Position numbers and translations under genes: made by a program | The notes under the pieces: model-generated | Told to the model about the DNA's origin: nothing | The model's input: only the letters and a program-made list of their open reading frames with translations | The model's database searches: none | Assembly (NCBI RefSeq): GCF_009707385.1 | Contig: NZ_CP046115.1 | Span: 2,480,001-2,544,000 of the forward strand | Reading direction: 5' to 3' | From: Klebsiella oxytoca | GTDB lineage: Bacteria > Pseudomonadota > Gammaproteobacteria > Enterobacterales > Enterobacteriaceae | Length of the DNA: 64,000 nt | Shown here: piece by piece, positions 25,664-33,723 of the stretch | How positions within the stretch are numbered: position 1 is the first letter of the stretch | Layout: each line of letters opens with the position of its first letter

Positions 25664-26839
25664 ATGAGCCTGCAAAAAACCTGGGGTAAGTTTCATCTGA
25701 ATGCGTCGGGAGCAATGTTACTCTCCGTGCTTCTTGTCGGGTGCGATCAGGGTGTCGCGCAAAACGCCGCGCCGCAAGCTCCCGCCGTCAGCGCCGCTGA
25801 CGTGGTGGTGAAATCCATTAGCCAGTGGGATAGCTTTAACGGTCGAATTGAAGCGGTGGAAAGCGTTCAGCTCCGTCCCCGCGTCTCAGGCTACATTGAT
25901 AAAGTGAACTACACCGATGGCCAGGAGGTGAAAAAGGGCGAGGTACTGTTCACCATCGACGACCGCACCTATCGCGCTGCGCTGGAGCAGGCGCAGGCGA
26001 CGTTAGCCAGAGCCAAAACGCAGGCCAGCCTGGCGCGCAGCGAGGCTAACCGTACCGATAAATTAATCAATACCAACCTGGTATCTCGTGAAGAATGGGA
26101 GCAGCGGCGTTCCGCCGCCGCCCAGGCCCAGGCCGATATTCGCGCAGCGCAGGCGGCGGTAGATGCCGCACAGCTTAACCTTGATTTCACCAAAGTGACC
26201 GCGCCGATCGATGGCCGCGCCAGCCGTGCGCTGATCACCAGCGGTAATCTGGTGACCGCGGGCGACAGCGCCAGCGTGCTCACCACGCTGGTCTCGCAGA
26301 AAACGGTTTATGTCTATTTTGATGTCGATGAGTCGACCTATCTTCACTATCAACATCTCGCCCGCAGCGGACAGGGGGCGTCCAGCAATCACCAGGCGCT
26401 ACCGGTAGAGATTGGTCTTGTTGGCGAGGAGGGCTATCCCCATCAGGGCAAAGTGGATTTTCTTGATAATCAGTTAACCCCGAGTACCGGCACGATCCGC
26501 ATGCGCGCGCTGCTGGATAACGCCCAGCGTCAGTTCACGCCGGGACTCTTTGCCCGCGTCCGCCTGCCGGGCAGCGCTGAATTCAACGCCACGCTTATCG
26601 ACGACAAGGCGGTGCTGACCGATCAGGATCGCAAATATGTCTATATCGTTGATAAAGAGGGGAAAGCGCAGCGTCGCGATATCACCCCGGGGCGTCTGGC
26701 CGCCGGTTTACGCATTGTGCAGAAGGGGCTGAATCCCGGTGATAGAGTCATCGTCGATGGTTTACAAAAAGTGTTTATGCCGGGGATGCCGGTTAACGCT
26801 AAGACCGTTGCCATGACCGCCAGCGCCGCCCTCAACTGA
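25664..26839 (+). CDS. oqxA: OqxA, periplasmic adaptor of the OqxAB RND efflux pump
   Basis: 391 residues, the length of OqxA. Lipoprotein signal with lipobox LLVGC (Cys27). Membrane-fusion-protein order: barrel-sandwich hybrid start SVQLRPRVSGYIDKVNYTDG, the long alpha-hairpin with ARAKTQASLARSEANRTDKL, then VTAPIDGRASRALI and the beta-barrel (TIRMRALLDNAQRQFTPGLF). It bridges OqxB to an outer-membrane channel (usually TolC). OqxAB exports quinolones, olaquindox, chloramphenicol and others. oqxB follows after 23 bp. Confidence 0.97.
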   Translation: MSLQKTWGKFHLNASGAMLLSVLLVGCDQGVAQNAAPQAPAVSAADVVVKSISQWDSFNGRIEAVESVQLRPRVSGYIDKVNYTDGQEVKKGEVLFTIDDRTYRAALEQAQATLARAKTQASLARSEANRTDKLINTNLVSREEWEQRRSAAAQAQADIRAAQAAVDAAQLNLDFTKVTAPIDGRASRALITSGNLVTAGDSASVLTTLVSQKTVYVYFDVDESTYLHYQHLARSGQGASSNHQALPVEIGLVGEEGYPHQGKVDFLDNQLTPSTGTIRMRALLDNAQRQFTPGLFARVRLPGSAEFNATLIDDKAVLTDQDRKYVYIVDKEGKAQRRDITPGRLAAGLRIVQKGLNPGDRVIVDGLQKVFMPGMPVNAKTVAMTASAALN

Positions 26840-26862
26840 TCCCTTTTCTGAGAATCCGACAC

Positions 26863-29800
26863 ATGGACTTTTCCCGCTTTTTTATCGACAGGCCGATTTT
26901 CGCCGCGGTACTGTCGATTCTGATTTTTATCACCGGCTTAATTGCTATCCCGCTGCTGCCGGTGAGCGAATATCCTGACGTAGTACCGCCAAGCGTGCAG
27001 GTGCGCGCGGAGTATCCCGGCGCCAACCCGAAGGTGATTGCCGAGACCGTGGCGACGCCGCTGGAGGAAGCAATCAACGGCGTTGAGAACATGATGTACA
27101 TGAAATCTGTCGCCGGATCTGACGGTGTACTGGTGACCACCGTCACATTCCGTCCGGGTACCGACCCGGATCAGGCGCAGGTTCAGGTACAAAACCGGGT
27201 GTCGCAGGCCGAGGCGCGTCTGCCGGAAGATGTGCGCCGTCTGGGAATTACCACTCAGAAACAATCGCCGACGCTGACGTTGGTGGTGCATCTGTTCTCG
27301 CCCGGCGGTAAATACGACTCCCTGTATATGCGTAACTACGCCACGCTAAAAGTGAAAGATGAACTGGCGCGTCTGCCCGGCGTCGGCCAGATTCAGATAT
27401 TTGGCTCGGGCGAATACGCGATGCGCATCTGGCTGGATCCGAATAAGGTGGCGGCACGCGGGCTGACCGCCTCGGATGTGGTCACGGCGATGCAGGAGCA
27501 AAACGTACAGGTATCCGCCGGCCAGCTTGGCGCCGAGCCGCTGCCGAAGGAGAGCGATTTCCTGATCTCCATTAATGCCCAGGGGCGTCTGCACACGGAA
27601 GAAGAGTTTGGCAATATTATTCTGAAAACGGCGCAGGACGGCTCGCTGGTACGCCTGCGCGACGTGGCGCGCATTGAGATGGGTTCCGGCAGCTACGCCC
27701 TGCGTTCCCAGCTAAACAATAAAGATGCGGTAGGTATCGGTATTTTCCAGTCGCCGGGGGCAAATGCTATCGATTTGTCTAACGCGGTGCGCGCAAAAAT
27801 GGACGAGCTGTCGAAACGCTTCCCGCAGGATATGCAATGGGCGGCGCCTTACGATCCAACGGTTTTTGTTCGCGACTCCATTCGCGCGGTGGTGCAAACG
27901 CTGCTGGAAGCGGTGGTGCTGGTAGTGCTGGTAGTGATCCTGTTTCTGCAAACCTGGCGCGCGTCGATTATTCCGCTGATCGCGGTACCGGTATCGGTGG
28001 TGGGCACCTTCAGCATTCTGTACCTGCTGGGCTTTTCACTAAACACGCTGAGCTTGTTCGGCCTGGTGTTGGCTATCGGGATCGTGGTAGATGATGCCAT
28101 CGTGGTAGTAGAAAACGTCGAGCGAAACATCGAAGAGGGGCTGGCTCCGCTTCAGGCGGCTCATCAGGCGATGCGTGAAGTTTCCGGGCCGATTATCGCC
28201 ATTGCGCTGGTTTTGTGTGCGGTATTCGTGCCAATGGCGTTTCTCTCCGGCGTCACCGGCCAGTTCTACAAGCAGTTTGCGGTGACGATCGCGATTTCTA
28301 CGGTGATCTCCGCCATCAACTCGCTGACGCTCTCTCCGGCGCTGGCGGCTTTATTGCTAAAACCGCACGGCGCGGCGAAAGACTTTCCGACCCGGCTTAT
28401 CGACCGCCTGTTTGGCTGGATATTCCGTCCTTTTAACCGCTTTTTCCATCGCAGCTCAAACGGCTATCAGGGGCTGGTGGGCAAAACGCTCGGCCGACGC
28501 GGCGCGGTGTTTGCCGTCTATTTACTGCTGCTCTGCGCCGCAGGCGTGATGTTTAAAGCGGTACCCGGCGGGTTTATTCCGACGCAGGATAAGCTCTATT
28601 TAATTGGCGGCGTGAAAATGCCAGAAGGCTCGTCGCTGGCGCGCACCGATGCGGTGATCCGCAAAATGAGCGAAATCGGGATGAATACCGAAGGCGTGGA
28701 TTATGCGGTCGCTTTCCCGGGGCTTAATGCGCTTCAGTTTACCAATACGCCGAATACCGGGACGGTCTTTTTCGGCCTGAAACCGTTCGATCAGCGTAAG
28801 CACTCGGCGGCGGAAATTAACGCGGAGATCAACGCGAAAATCGCCCAAATCCAGCAGGGCTTTGGTTTCTCCATCCTGCCACCGCCGATTTTAGGCCTGG
28901 GTCAGGGTTCCGGTTATTCGCTGTATATCCAGGATCGCGCTGGCCTTGGCTACGGCGCGCTGCAAAACGCGGTGAACACCATGTCCGGTGCGATAATGCA
29001 GACGCCGGGGATGCATTTCCCTATCTCAACCTACCAGGCTAACGTTCCGCAGCTGGATGTGCAGGTCGATCGTGATAAGGCGAAAGCGCAGGGCGTGTCG
29101 CTGACCGAGCTGTTCGGTACGCTGCAAACCTATCTGGGCTCATCGTACGTAAATGACTTTAACCAGTTCGGCCGCACCTGGCGAGTGATGGCGCAGGCCG
29201 ACGGACCGTTCCGCGACAGCGTGGAGGATATTGCCAATTTGCGCACCCGGAATAATCAGGGTGAAATGGTGCCAGTCGGCAGTATGGTGAATATCAGCAC
29301 CACCTACGGCCCGGATCCGGTGATTCGCTACAATGGCTATCCGGCAGCGGATCTGATTGGCGATGCCGATCCTCGTATCCTCTCGTCAGCGCAGGCGATG
29401 ACGCAGCTGAGCGCGATGTCTAAGCAGATACTGCCGAACGGGATGAATATTGAATGGACCGATCTGAGCTTCCAGCAGGCCACGCAGGGCAATACGGCGC
29501 TGATTGTCTTCCCGGTGGCGGTTCTGCTGGCGTTCCTGGTGCTGGCGGCGCTGTACGAAAGCTGGACCCTGCCGCTGGCGGTGATCCTGATCGTGCCGAT
29601 GACCATGCTCTCCGCGCTGTTCGGCGTCTGGCTGACCGGCGGCGATAACAACGTGTTCATGCAGGTGGGTCTGGTGGTTCTGATGGGGCTGGCGTGTAAA
29701 AACGCCATTCTGATCGTCGAGTTTGCCCGCGAGCTGGAAATTCAGGGGAAAGGGATCATGGATGCGGCGCTGGAGGCGTGCCGCCTGCGTTTACGCCCGA

Positions 29801-30015
29801 TTGTGATGACCTCCATCGCCTTTATTGCCGGGACCATTCCGCTGATCCTCGGCCACGGCGCGGGTGCCGAAGTGCGCGGCGTCACCGGCATCACGGTGTT
29901 CTCCGGGATGCTGGGCGTGACGTTGTTTGGTCTGTTCCTGACGCCGGTGTTTTACGTAACGCTGCGTAAATTCGTCACGCGCGGTAAACCGGTGAAGGAC
30001 GTTGTGCCTGCGTAG
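26863..30015 (+). CDS. oqxB: OqxB, RND multidrug efflux transporter
   Basis: 1050 residues, full length for OqxB. Inner-membrane HAE1-type RND pump: FFIDRPIFAAVLSILIFITG as first membrane segment, two large periplasmic loops, and the proton-relay motif GIVVDDAIVVVENVERNI in segment 4. The second half begins near GRRGAVFAVYLLLLCAAGVM and ends with LVVLMGLACKNAILIVEFAR and IPLILGHGAGAEVRGVTG. It extrudes drugs from the periplasm or inner-membrane outer leaflet through OqxA and an outer-membrane factor. No outer-membrane gene is in the operon. A rho-independent terminator follows. Confidence 0.97.
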   Translation: MDFSRFFIDRPIFAAVLSILIFITGLIAIPLLPVSEYPDVVPPSVQVRAEYPGANPKVIAETVATPLEEAINGVENMMYMKSVAGSDGVLVTTVTFRPGTDPDQAQVQVQNRVSQAEARLPEDVRRLGITTQKQSPTLTLVVHLFSPGGKYDSLYMRNYATLKVKDELARLPGVGQIQIFGSGEYAMRIWLDPNKVAARGLTASDVVTAMQEQNVQVSAGQLGAEPLPKESDFLISINAQGRLHTEEEFGNIILKTAQDGSLVRLRDVARIEMGSGSYALRSQLNNKDAVGIGIFQSPGANAIDLSNAVRAKMDELSKRFPQDMQWAAPYDPTVFVRDSIRAVVQTLLEAVVLVVLVVILFLQTWRASIIPLIAVPVSVVGTFSILYLLGFSLNTLSLFGLVLAIGIVVDDAIVVVENVERNIEEGLAPLQAAHQAMREVSGPIIAIALVLCAVFVPMAFLSGVTGQFYKQFAVTIAISTVISAINSLTLSPALAALLLKPHGAAKDFPTRLIDRLFGWIFRPFNRFFHRSSNGYQGLVGKTLGRRGAVFAVYLLLLCAAGVMFKAVPGGFIPTQDKLYLIGGVKMPEGSSLARTDAVIRKMSEIGMNTEGVDYAVAFPGLNALQFTNTPNTGTVFFGLKPFDQRKHSAAEINAEINAKIAQIQQGFGFSILPPPILGLGQGSGYSLYIQDRAGLGYGALQNAVNTMSGAIMQTPGMHFPISTYQANVPQLDVQVDRDKAKAQGVSLTELFGTLQTYLGSSYVNDFNQFGRTWRVMAQADGPFRDSVEDIANLRTRNNQGEMVPVGSMVNISTTYGPDPVIRYNGYPAADLIGDADPRILSSAQAMTQLSAMSKQILPNGMNIEWTDLSFQQATQGNTALIVFPVAVLLAFLVLAALYESWTLPLAVILIVPMTMLSALFGVWLTGGDNNVFMQVGLVVLMGLACKNAILIVEFARELEIQGKGIMDAALEACRLRLRPIVMTSIAFIAGTIPLILGHGAGAEVRGVTGITVFSGMLGVTLFGLFLTPVFYVTLRKFVTRGKPVKDVVPA

Positions 30016-30041
30016 AATCAGGAATTAAAACTGACAAAAAA

Positions 30042-30071
30042 ACCGCTTTCACTATGAAGGCGGTTTTTTTT
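30042..30071 (+). terminator. Rho-independent terminator between oqxB and oqxR
   Basis: ACCGCTTTC pairs with GAAGGCGGT (one T-G pair), followed by eight T. An A run precedes it, so it can serve convergent oqxR as well. Confidence 0.9.
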
Positions 30072-30087
30072 CGTAATCAGGAAATCA

Positions 30088-30567
30088 TTAAAGCGCTTTT
30101 TTATAGCGGGCGGTCAGTTCCGGTAGCGGATCGCACCCGCTGGTATCGGCTTTTTTGACCTCTTCCAGCGCGCTTGCCACCGTATGGCGGGCTAAGACAT
30201 CTAACGAAGCCTGCTCCGCTTCATCGGCGACAGATTTGAAGTACCAGCAGGCGTTGGCGCTGACTACGCAACGGGCAGGGACATCAGGACGCGACGCCCA
30301 CAGCTTTTTATCTTCTATTACGGAAGCGTAGATATCGCGCAGGGTAATCTGATCCGCAGGACGACCAAGATGAATGGAGCCGTTGCGGCCAAGCGTTGAG
30401 ACGATAATACCGTCACGCGTGAGGGGAACCATTAATTTGCGGATAAAGCTCGGATTGGCTTCCAGACCGTAGGCCAGAATCGCACTCGTCGAACGTTCAC
30501 CTAATTGCTCCGCCATCGCTACGCTGAGAACCATCTGCAAAGCTGTCGGGAAGCGGTAATCTAACAT
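30088..30567 (-). CDS. oqxR: OqxR, Rrf2-family repressor of oqxAB/rarA
   Basis: 159 residues from MLDYRFPTALQMVLSVAMAE; the upstream extension to 30609 has no ribosome binding site. The N-terminal Rrf2 winged helix contains TSAILAYGLEANPSFIRKLM and LTRDGIIVSTLGRNGSIHLG. A single cysteine-containing region (ARCVVSANACWYF, and SGCDPL near the end) could sense redox or ligands, though the three-cysteine Fe-S pattern of IscR/NsrR is not present. Loss of OqxR raises oqxAB and rarA expression in K. pneumoniae (established). The sequence looks intact, so no derepression is predicted from the coding region. Confidence 0.94.
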   Translation of the reverse strand: MLDYRFPTALQMVLSVAMAEQLGERSTSAILAYGLEANPSFIRKLMVPLTRDGIIVSTLGRNGSIHLGRPADQITLRDIYASVIEDKKLWASRPDVPARCVVSANACWYFKSVADEAEQASLDVLARHTVASALEEVKKADTSGCDPLPELTARYKKAL

Positions 30568-30582
30568 TTTATTATCCTGGGT

Positions 30583-30613
30583 TGCGGTGAATCTTGTTCT
30601 TTTTGGCACCGCA
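30583..30613. promoter_or_regulatory. Inverted repeat TGCGGTG-N17-CACCGCA before oqxR
   Basis: Perfect 7 bp arms 16 bp upstream of the oqxR start codon. It could be an autoregulatory operator or a leader-RNA hairpin; nothing decides between them. Confidence 0.35.
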
Positions 30614-31125
30614 GAGGTGAGTAATCAATAAGCAACAATATAACAAATACGATGTTTTTTTTGAAGCAATCTACGCGTGACCTGGCACGTAAAAAAGAGT
30701 TTCCACTGCTTGCCGCTGGTGTATCGCCAGGCTCATTCAGACGCTTTAGGAGTTAATAGAGTATCCACCGGATAAAACCGCTCTTTATTGAGGTCGACGC
30801 AGGCTTGCAACATTATGCCTTCGATCGAGACAGGGCTGAATTCGTGGTGCTGAGGGTGTCATTGCTTTAACACGCTCACGGGCGTACCGGGAGAGGGATA
30901 AGACGGCGTCGATCGTGGAGTAAACGTCCCCATACACTCTGCGTCTGCGTTGCTATGCAACTCCTTCAGCCATCAGGTCGTTTATTACGGCGAACCATGG
31001 CGTAAATTATCAATAATGCAAACGGATAATGTGCCTACCTTTAATACACAATAGCATTTAATTAACTATGCCGGAAAAAATAAGATAATTCCAAAGGTGT
31101 TAGCCAATATGGGACGTGTGGGATA

Positions 31126-31215
31126 ATGTCGCTAAAATATCTCTTCACATTTATCTTTTTATTTACAGCTGGTTACATTTGGGTGGTGATGTTTTTGGTG
31201 ATAAATCATGGTTAA
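31126..31215 (+). CDS. Putative 29-residue single-span membrane microprotein
   Basis: ATG at 31126, stop TAA at 31213-31215. The peptide begins MSLKYLFTFIFLFTAGYIWV and ends with a short polar NHG tail; almost all of it is one hydrophobic helix with a lysine near the N terminus. GTGGGAT upstream is only a weak ribosome binding site. It lies in otherwise gene-free, AT-rich DNA 230 bp before the larger membrane protein. I do not recognise a family. Confidence 0.4.
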   Translation: MSLKYLFTFIFLFTAGYIWVVMFLVINHG

Positions 31216-31446
31216 AATAAAATCTTCTACTAATATGAAATTGTTGATTAAATTCAGACATTGTTAATTCGTATAAATTTATATGGTTGGCTTTCTATTG
31301 CTCGTCCGTAATTTAAGCTGATGAGTTATAGCTGCTTCGATAATTATCCCGTTCGATATTGCCATAGCTCTGGCAGGTCAATTTCTGCTCTGGACGTTTA
31401 TGTCAAACCACGTCGGGCAAGAAAGTTATTTTAAAGGACAACATAA

Positions 31447-32421
31447 ATGACGAATATCTACGAATCTTCCAATCCGGGCAGTCAGGAAACCGCCAGGCAG
31501 TTAACTGCCGCCGCGGTAAATAGCCCGAGCGCGGTATCATGGGGAGCCATTTTTGCCGGCGCAGCGGCGGCAGCTTCGCTGGCGCTGATGCTACTGATGC
31601 TTGGGGCAGGATTGGGCCTTACCTCTATTTCTCCCTGGGAAAATCATGGCCTGGCGGCAGGCACCGTGGGTATTGCCGCCATCGCATGGCTGGCGTTTAC
31701 CCAAATAGTGGCTTCCGGCATGGGGGGATATCTGGCTGGGCGGCTCCGTACGAAATGGGTTGATACGCATAGCAACGAAATCTATTTCCGCGATACGGCG
31801 CATGGCTTTCTGACGTGGGCAGTGGCCCTGCTGGTGTCAGCCGTCCTGTTGACGACCACCATCAGTTCACTCATCGGCGGCAGCGCAAAAGTGATTGGTT
31901 CAGTTGCCGGGGGGGCGACGGCAACCGCGATGAATAACGCGGGGGACGAATCATCACTGCTTTCGAAGTCATCGATGGAATATTTCACTCGCTCGTTATT
32001 CAGAGTCACCCCGGCAGAAAACAGCGGAGTAGCTGCAAATTCAACGGGTAATGATACCACGCCAGTGAATCAGCCCGTGCCGCCAAAGCCGGAATCCCCG
32101 GCCCAGTTAGCAGAGGTTACAGGCATTTTTGCTAACAGTATTTATTCTGGCGCGCTTCCCCCTGAAGATCTGACCTATGTGGCGCAGCTCGTTTCTCAGA
32201 ATACCGGTATCAGTCAGACAGAGGCCGAGCAGCGCGTTCAGGCGGTTTATGATAAGGCGCAGGCCAATTTGAAAGAGGCTAAAAATAAAGCGCAGCAGGG
32301 CGCAGACATTGCCAGAAAAACCACTAGCTACATTACCCTGTGGTCATTTATTTCCCTGTTAATCGGCGCTTTTGTTGCAAGTCTTTGCGCAACTTACGGC
32401 GGCCGTCAGCGTGATTTATAA
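31447..32421 (+). CDS. Conserved multi-span membrane protein of unknown function
   Basis: 324 residues, preceded by AAAGGA. The N-terminal half has three hydrophobic segments: SWGAIFAGAAAAASLALMLL (about 31-56), a second near 70-95, and FLTWAVALLVSAVLLTTTIS near 120-143. The middle is a proline/asparagine-rich soluble region (about 160-290) with a helical stretch (SQTEAEQRVQAVYDKAQANL), and one C-terminal membrane segment lies near 300-318. The SWGAIFAG opening occurs in many proteobacterial hypothetical membrane proteins. A 24-residue membrane peptide follows 30 bp later and probably belongs to the same operon. No function can be assigned. Confidence 0.75.
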   Translation: MTNIYESSNPGSQETARQLTAAAVNSPSAVSWGAIFAGAAAAASLALMLLMLGAGLGLTSISPWENHGLAAGTVGIAAIAWLAFTQIVASGMGGYLAGRLRTKWVDTHSNEIYFRDTAHGFLTWAVALLVSAVLLTTTISSLIGGSAKVIGSVAGGATATAMNNAGDESSLLSKSSMEYFTRSLFRVTPAENSGVAANSTGNDTTPVNQPVPPKPESPAQLAEVTGIFANSIYSGALPPEDLTYVAQLVSQNTGISQTEAEQRVQAVYDKAQANLKEAKNKAQQGADIARKTTSYITLWSFISLLIGAFVASLCATYGGRQRDL

Positions 32422-32451
32422 CTTCTAATACTCATTATGCAGGAGGACCCT

Positions 32452-32526
32452 ATGCGTTCAATATTACTTTTCTTTCTGGGCGTACCCATTCCGATTATTA
32501 TTTTGATTGCGTTGTTTGTGCACTGA
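32452..32526 (+). CDS. 24-residue membrane microprotein
   Basis: ATG at 32452 with an excellent AGGAGGA ribosome binding site five bases upstream, stop TGA at 32524-32526. The peptide starts MRSILLFFLGVPIPIIILI and ends with a histidine; it is a single hydrophobic helix with a central P-I-P kink. The strong ribosome binding site and tight spacing after the 324-residue membrane protein make it likely to be expressed. I recall similar peptides downstream of related membrane proteins in other bacteria, but could not verify this. Confidence 0.65.
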   Translation: MRSILLFFLGVPIPIIILIALFVH

Positions 32527-32590
32527 ATATTTTCTCCTGTGACAGGAATCGCAGGCCAGAAAATATTTGCCCTGCGCACATTGCCGAACA

Positions 32591-32621
32591 AGCATAAATG
32601 CCCTTTGCGGGCATTTATGCT
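32591..32621 (-). terminator. Long perfect stem-loop 3' of the GAPDH gene
   Basis: AGCATAAATGCCC pairs perfectly with GGGCATTTATGCT (13 bp, 5-base loop), 13 bases beyond the GAPDH stop. It can stop transcription from either side; the minus-strand flank TTGTTC is weakly T-rich. Confidence 0.65.
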
Positions 32622-32634
32622 TTACAGGAGGCGG

Positions 32635-33645
32635 TTAGCGTTCACGCCGTGCCATTAACAGCGCAAGGTCAACGAGGCGATTCGAGAATCCCCACTCATT
32701 GTCGTACCACGCCAGAATTTTGACCATATTGCCGCCAATCACCAGCGTTGACAGACCGTCGATAATGGAAGAGCGCGGGTCGCCCTGATAGTCACTGGAA
32801 ACGAGCGGTTCATCGCTATAGCCGAGGATCCCTTTCAGCGGTCCCGCAGCGGCGGCCTCGCGAAACGCATTATTGACCTCTTCGGTCGTCACATCACGCT
32901 CAAGCGTGACGGTCAGGTCGACAATGGACACCACCGGAACGGGGACGCGCAGCGAGTATCCCGTTAAACGTCCATCCAGCTCAGGGATGACCTTGCCAAG
33001 CGCCTTCGCGGCACCGCTGGAATAAGGCACAATCGACAGCGCAGCGGCGCGGGCGCCGCGCAGATCTTTTTCCGGCTGGTCGTGCAGCGCCTGACTGTTG
33101 GTATAGGCGTGGGTAGTATTCATCAGACCATGCTTAATGCCGAAATGCTGGTGCAGAACCTGTGCGGCAGGTGCCAGACCGTTAGTAGTACAGCTACCGT
33201 TGCTGACGACAAAGTGTTTATCCGGCGAGTAGAGGCTATCGTTAACTCCCATCACGATGGTCAAGTCATCGTTTTTACCGGGAGCGGAGATAATCACTCG
33301 CTTTGCGCCACCGCTGTGGATATGCACCGCCGCTTTATCACGTTCAGTGAAGAAGCCGGTGGCTTCAATGACGATATCGACTTCACTTTGACGCCACGGG
33401 ATGTTGGCCGGGTCGCGTTCGCTGAACACGGTAATGGGTTTACCGTCAACGACCAGTTGCCCGTCACCGGCGGTGACGTCGGCGTCGAGAGTACCGAGCA
33501 GCGAGTCGTATTTCAGCAGATGCGCCAGCGTCTTACTGTCCGTCAGATCGTTAATTGCCACAATCTGAATATCCGGATTACCCAGTGCCGCCCGCAGTAC
33601 GTTGCGTCCGATACGGCCAAAACCGTTAATACCGACCTTTACCAT
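32635..33645 (-). CDS. Type I glyceraldehyde-3-phosphate dehydrogenase paralogue
   Basis: 336 residues from MVKVGINGFGRIGRNVLRAA. It oxidises glyceraldehyde-3-phosphate with phosphate and NAD; the NAD-type NDLTD motif (32-36) suggests NAD rather than NADP. The catalytic Cys152 is kept in SNGSCTTNGLAP, but the family sequence is SNASCTTNCLAP: the second cysteine (E. coli Cys153 position) is Gly156 here. The active-site histidine is in MNTTHAYTNSQ. The C terminus ends KILAWYDNEWGFSNRLVDLA as usual. It is not the core gapA, which maps elsewhere. It lies 78 bp downstream of a GlxA-type regulator on the same strand, so it may be controlled by it. Confidence 0.9.
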   Translation of the reverse strand: MVKVGINGFGRIGRNVLRAALGNPDIQIVAINDLTDSKTLAHLLKYDSLLGTLDADVTAGDGQLVVDGKPITVFSERDPANIPWRQSEVDIVIEATGFFTERDKAAVHIHSGGAKRVIISAPGKNDDLTIVMGVNDSLYSPDKHFVVSNGSCTTNGLAPAAQVLHQHFGIKHGLMNTTHAYTNSQALHDQPEKDLRGARAAALSIVPYSSGAAKALGKVIPELDGRLTGYSLRVPVPVVSIVDLTVTLERDVTTEEVNNAFREAAAAGPLKGILGYSDEPLVSSDYQGDPRSSIIDGLSTLVIGGNMVKILAWYDNEWGFSNRLVDLALLMARRER

Positions 33646-33723
33646 GATCAACTCCTTATTTGTTGTCTCTGGAGCTAATCTAGGCCGCTCACCAGTTGGC
33701 GTAAATGACAAAAAAGGATCACT

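Larger units (their letters stand above)
30568..31446. other. Intergenic stretch between oqxR and the membrane-protein gene
   Basis: 879 bases. Next to oqxR lies its promoter and the TGCGGTG dyad. At 30733-30858 the minus strand reads HHEFSPVSIEGIMLQACVDL then NKERFYPVDTLL up to a stop, a coding-like tail without a start, preceded by a stop codon: probably a gene remnant. From 31000 on the DNA is very AT-rich and holds the 29-codon membrane ORF at 31126 and the promoter of the gene at 31447 (AAAGGA before its ATG). Confidence 0.5.

Noticed and set aside
30088..30567. Loss-of-function OqxR as a cause of efflux overexpression
   Set aside because: The coding sequence is full length with an intact helix-turn-helix; no truncation or frameshift is seen.
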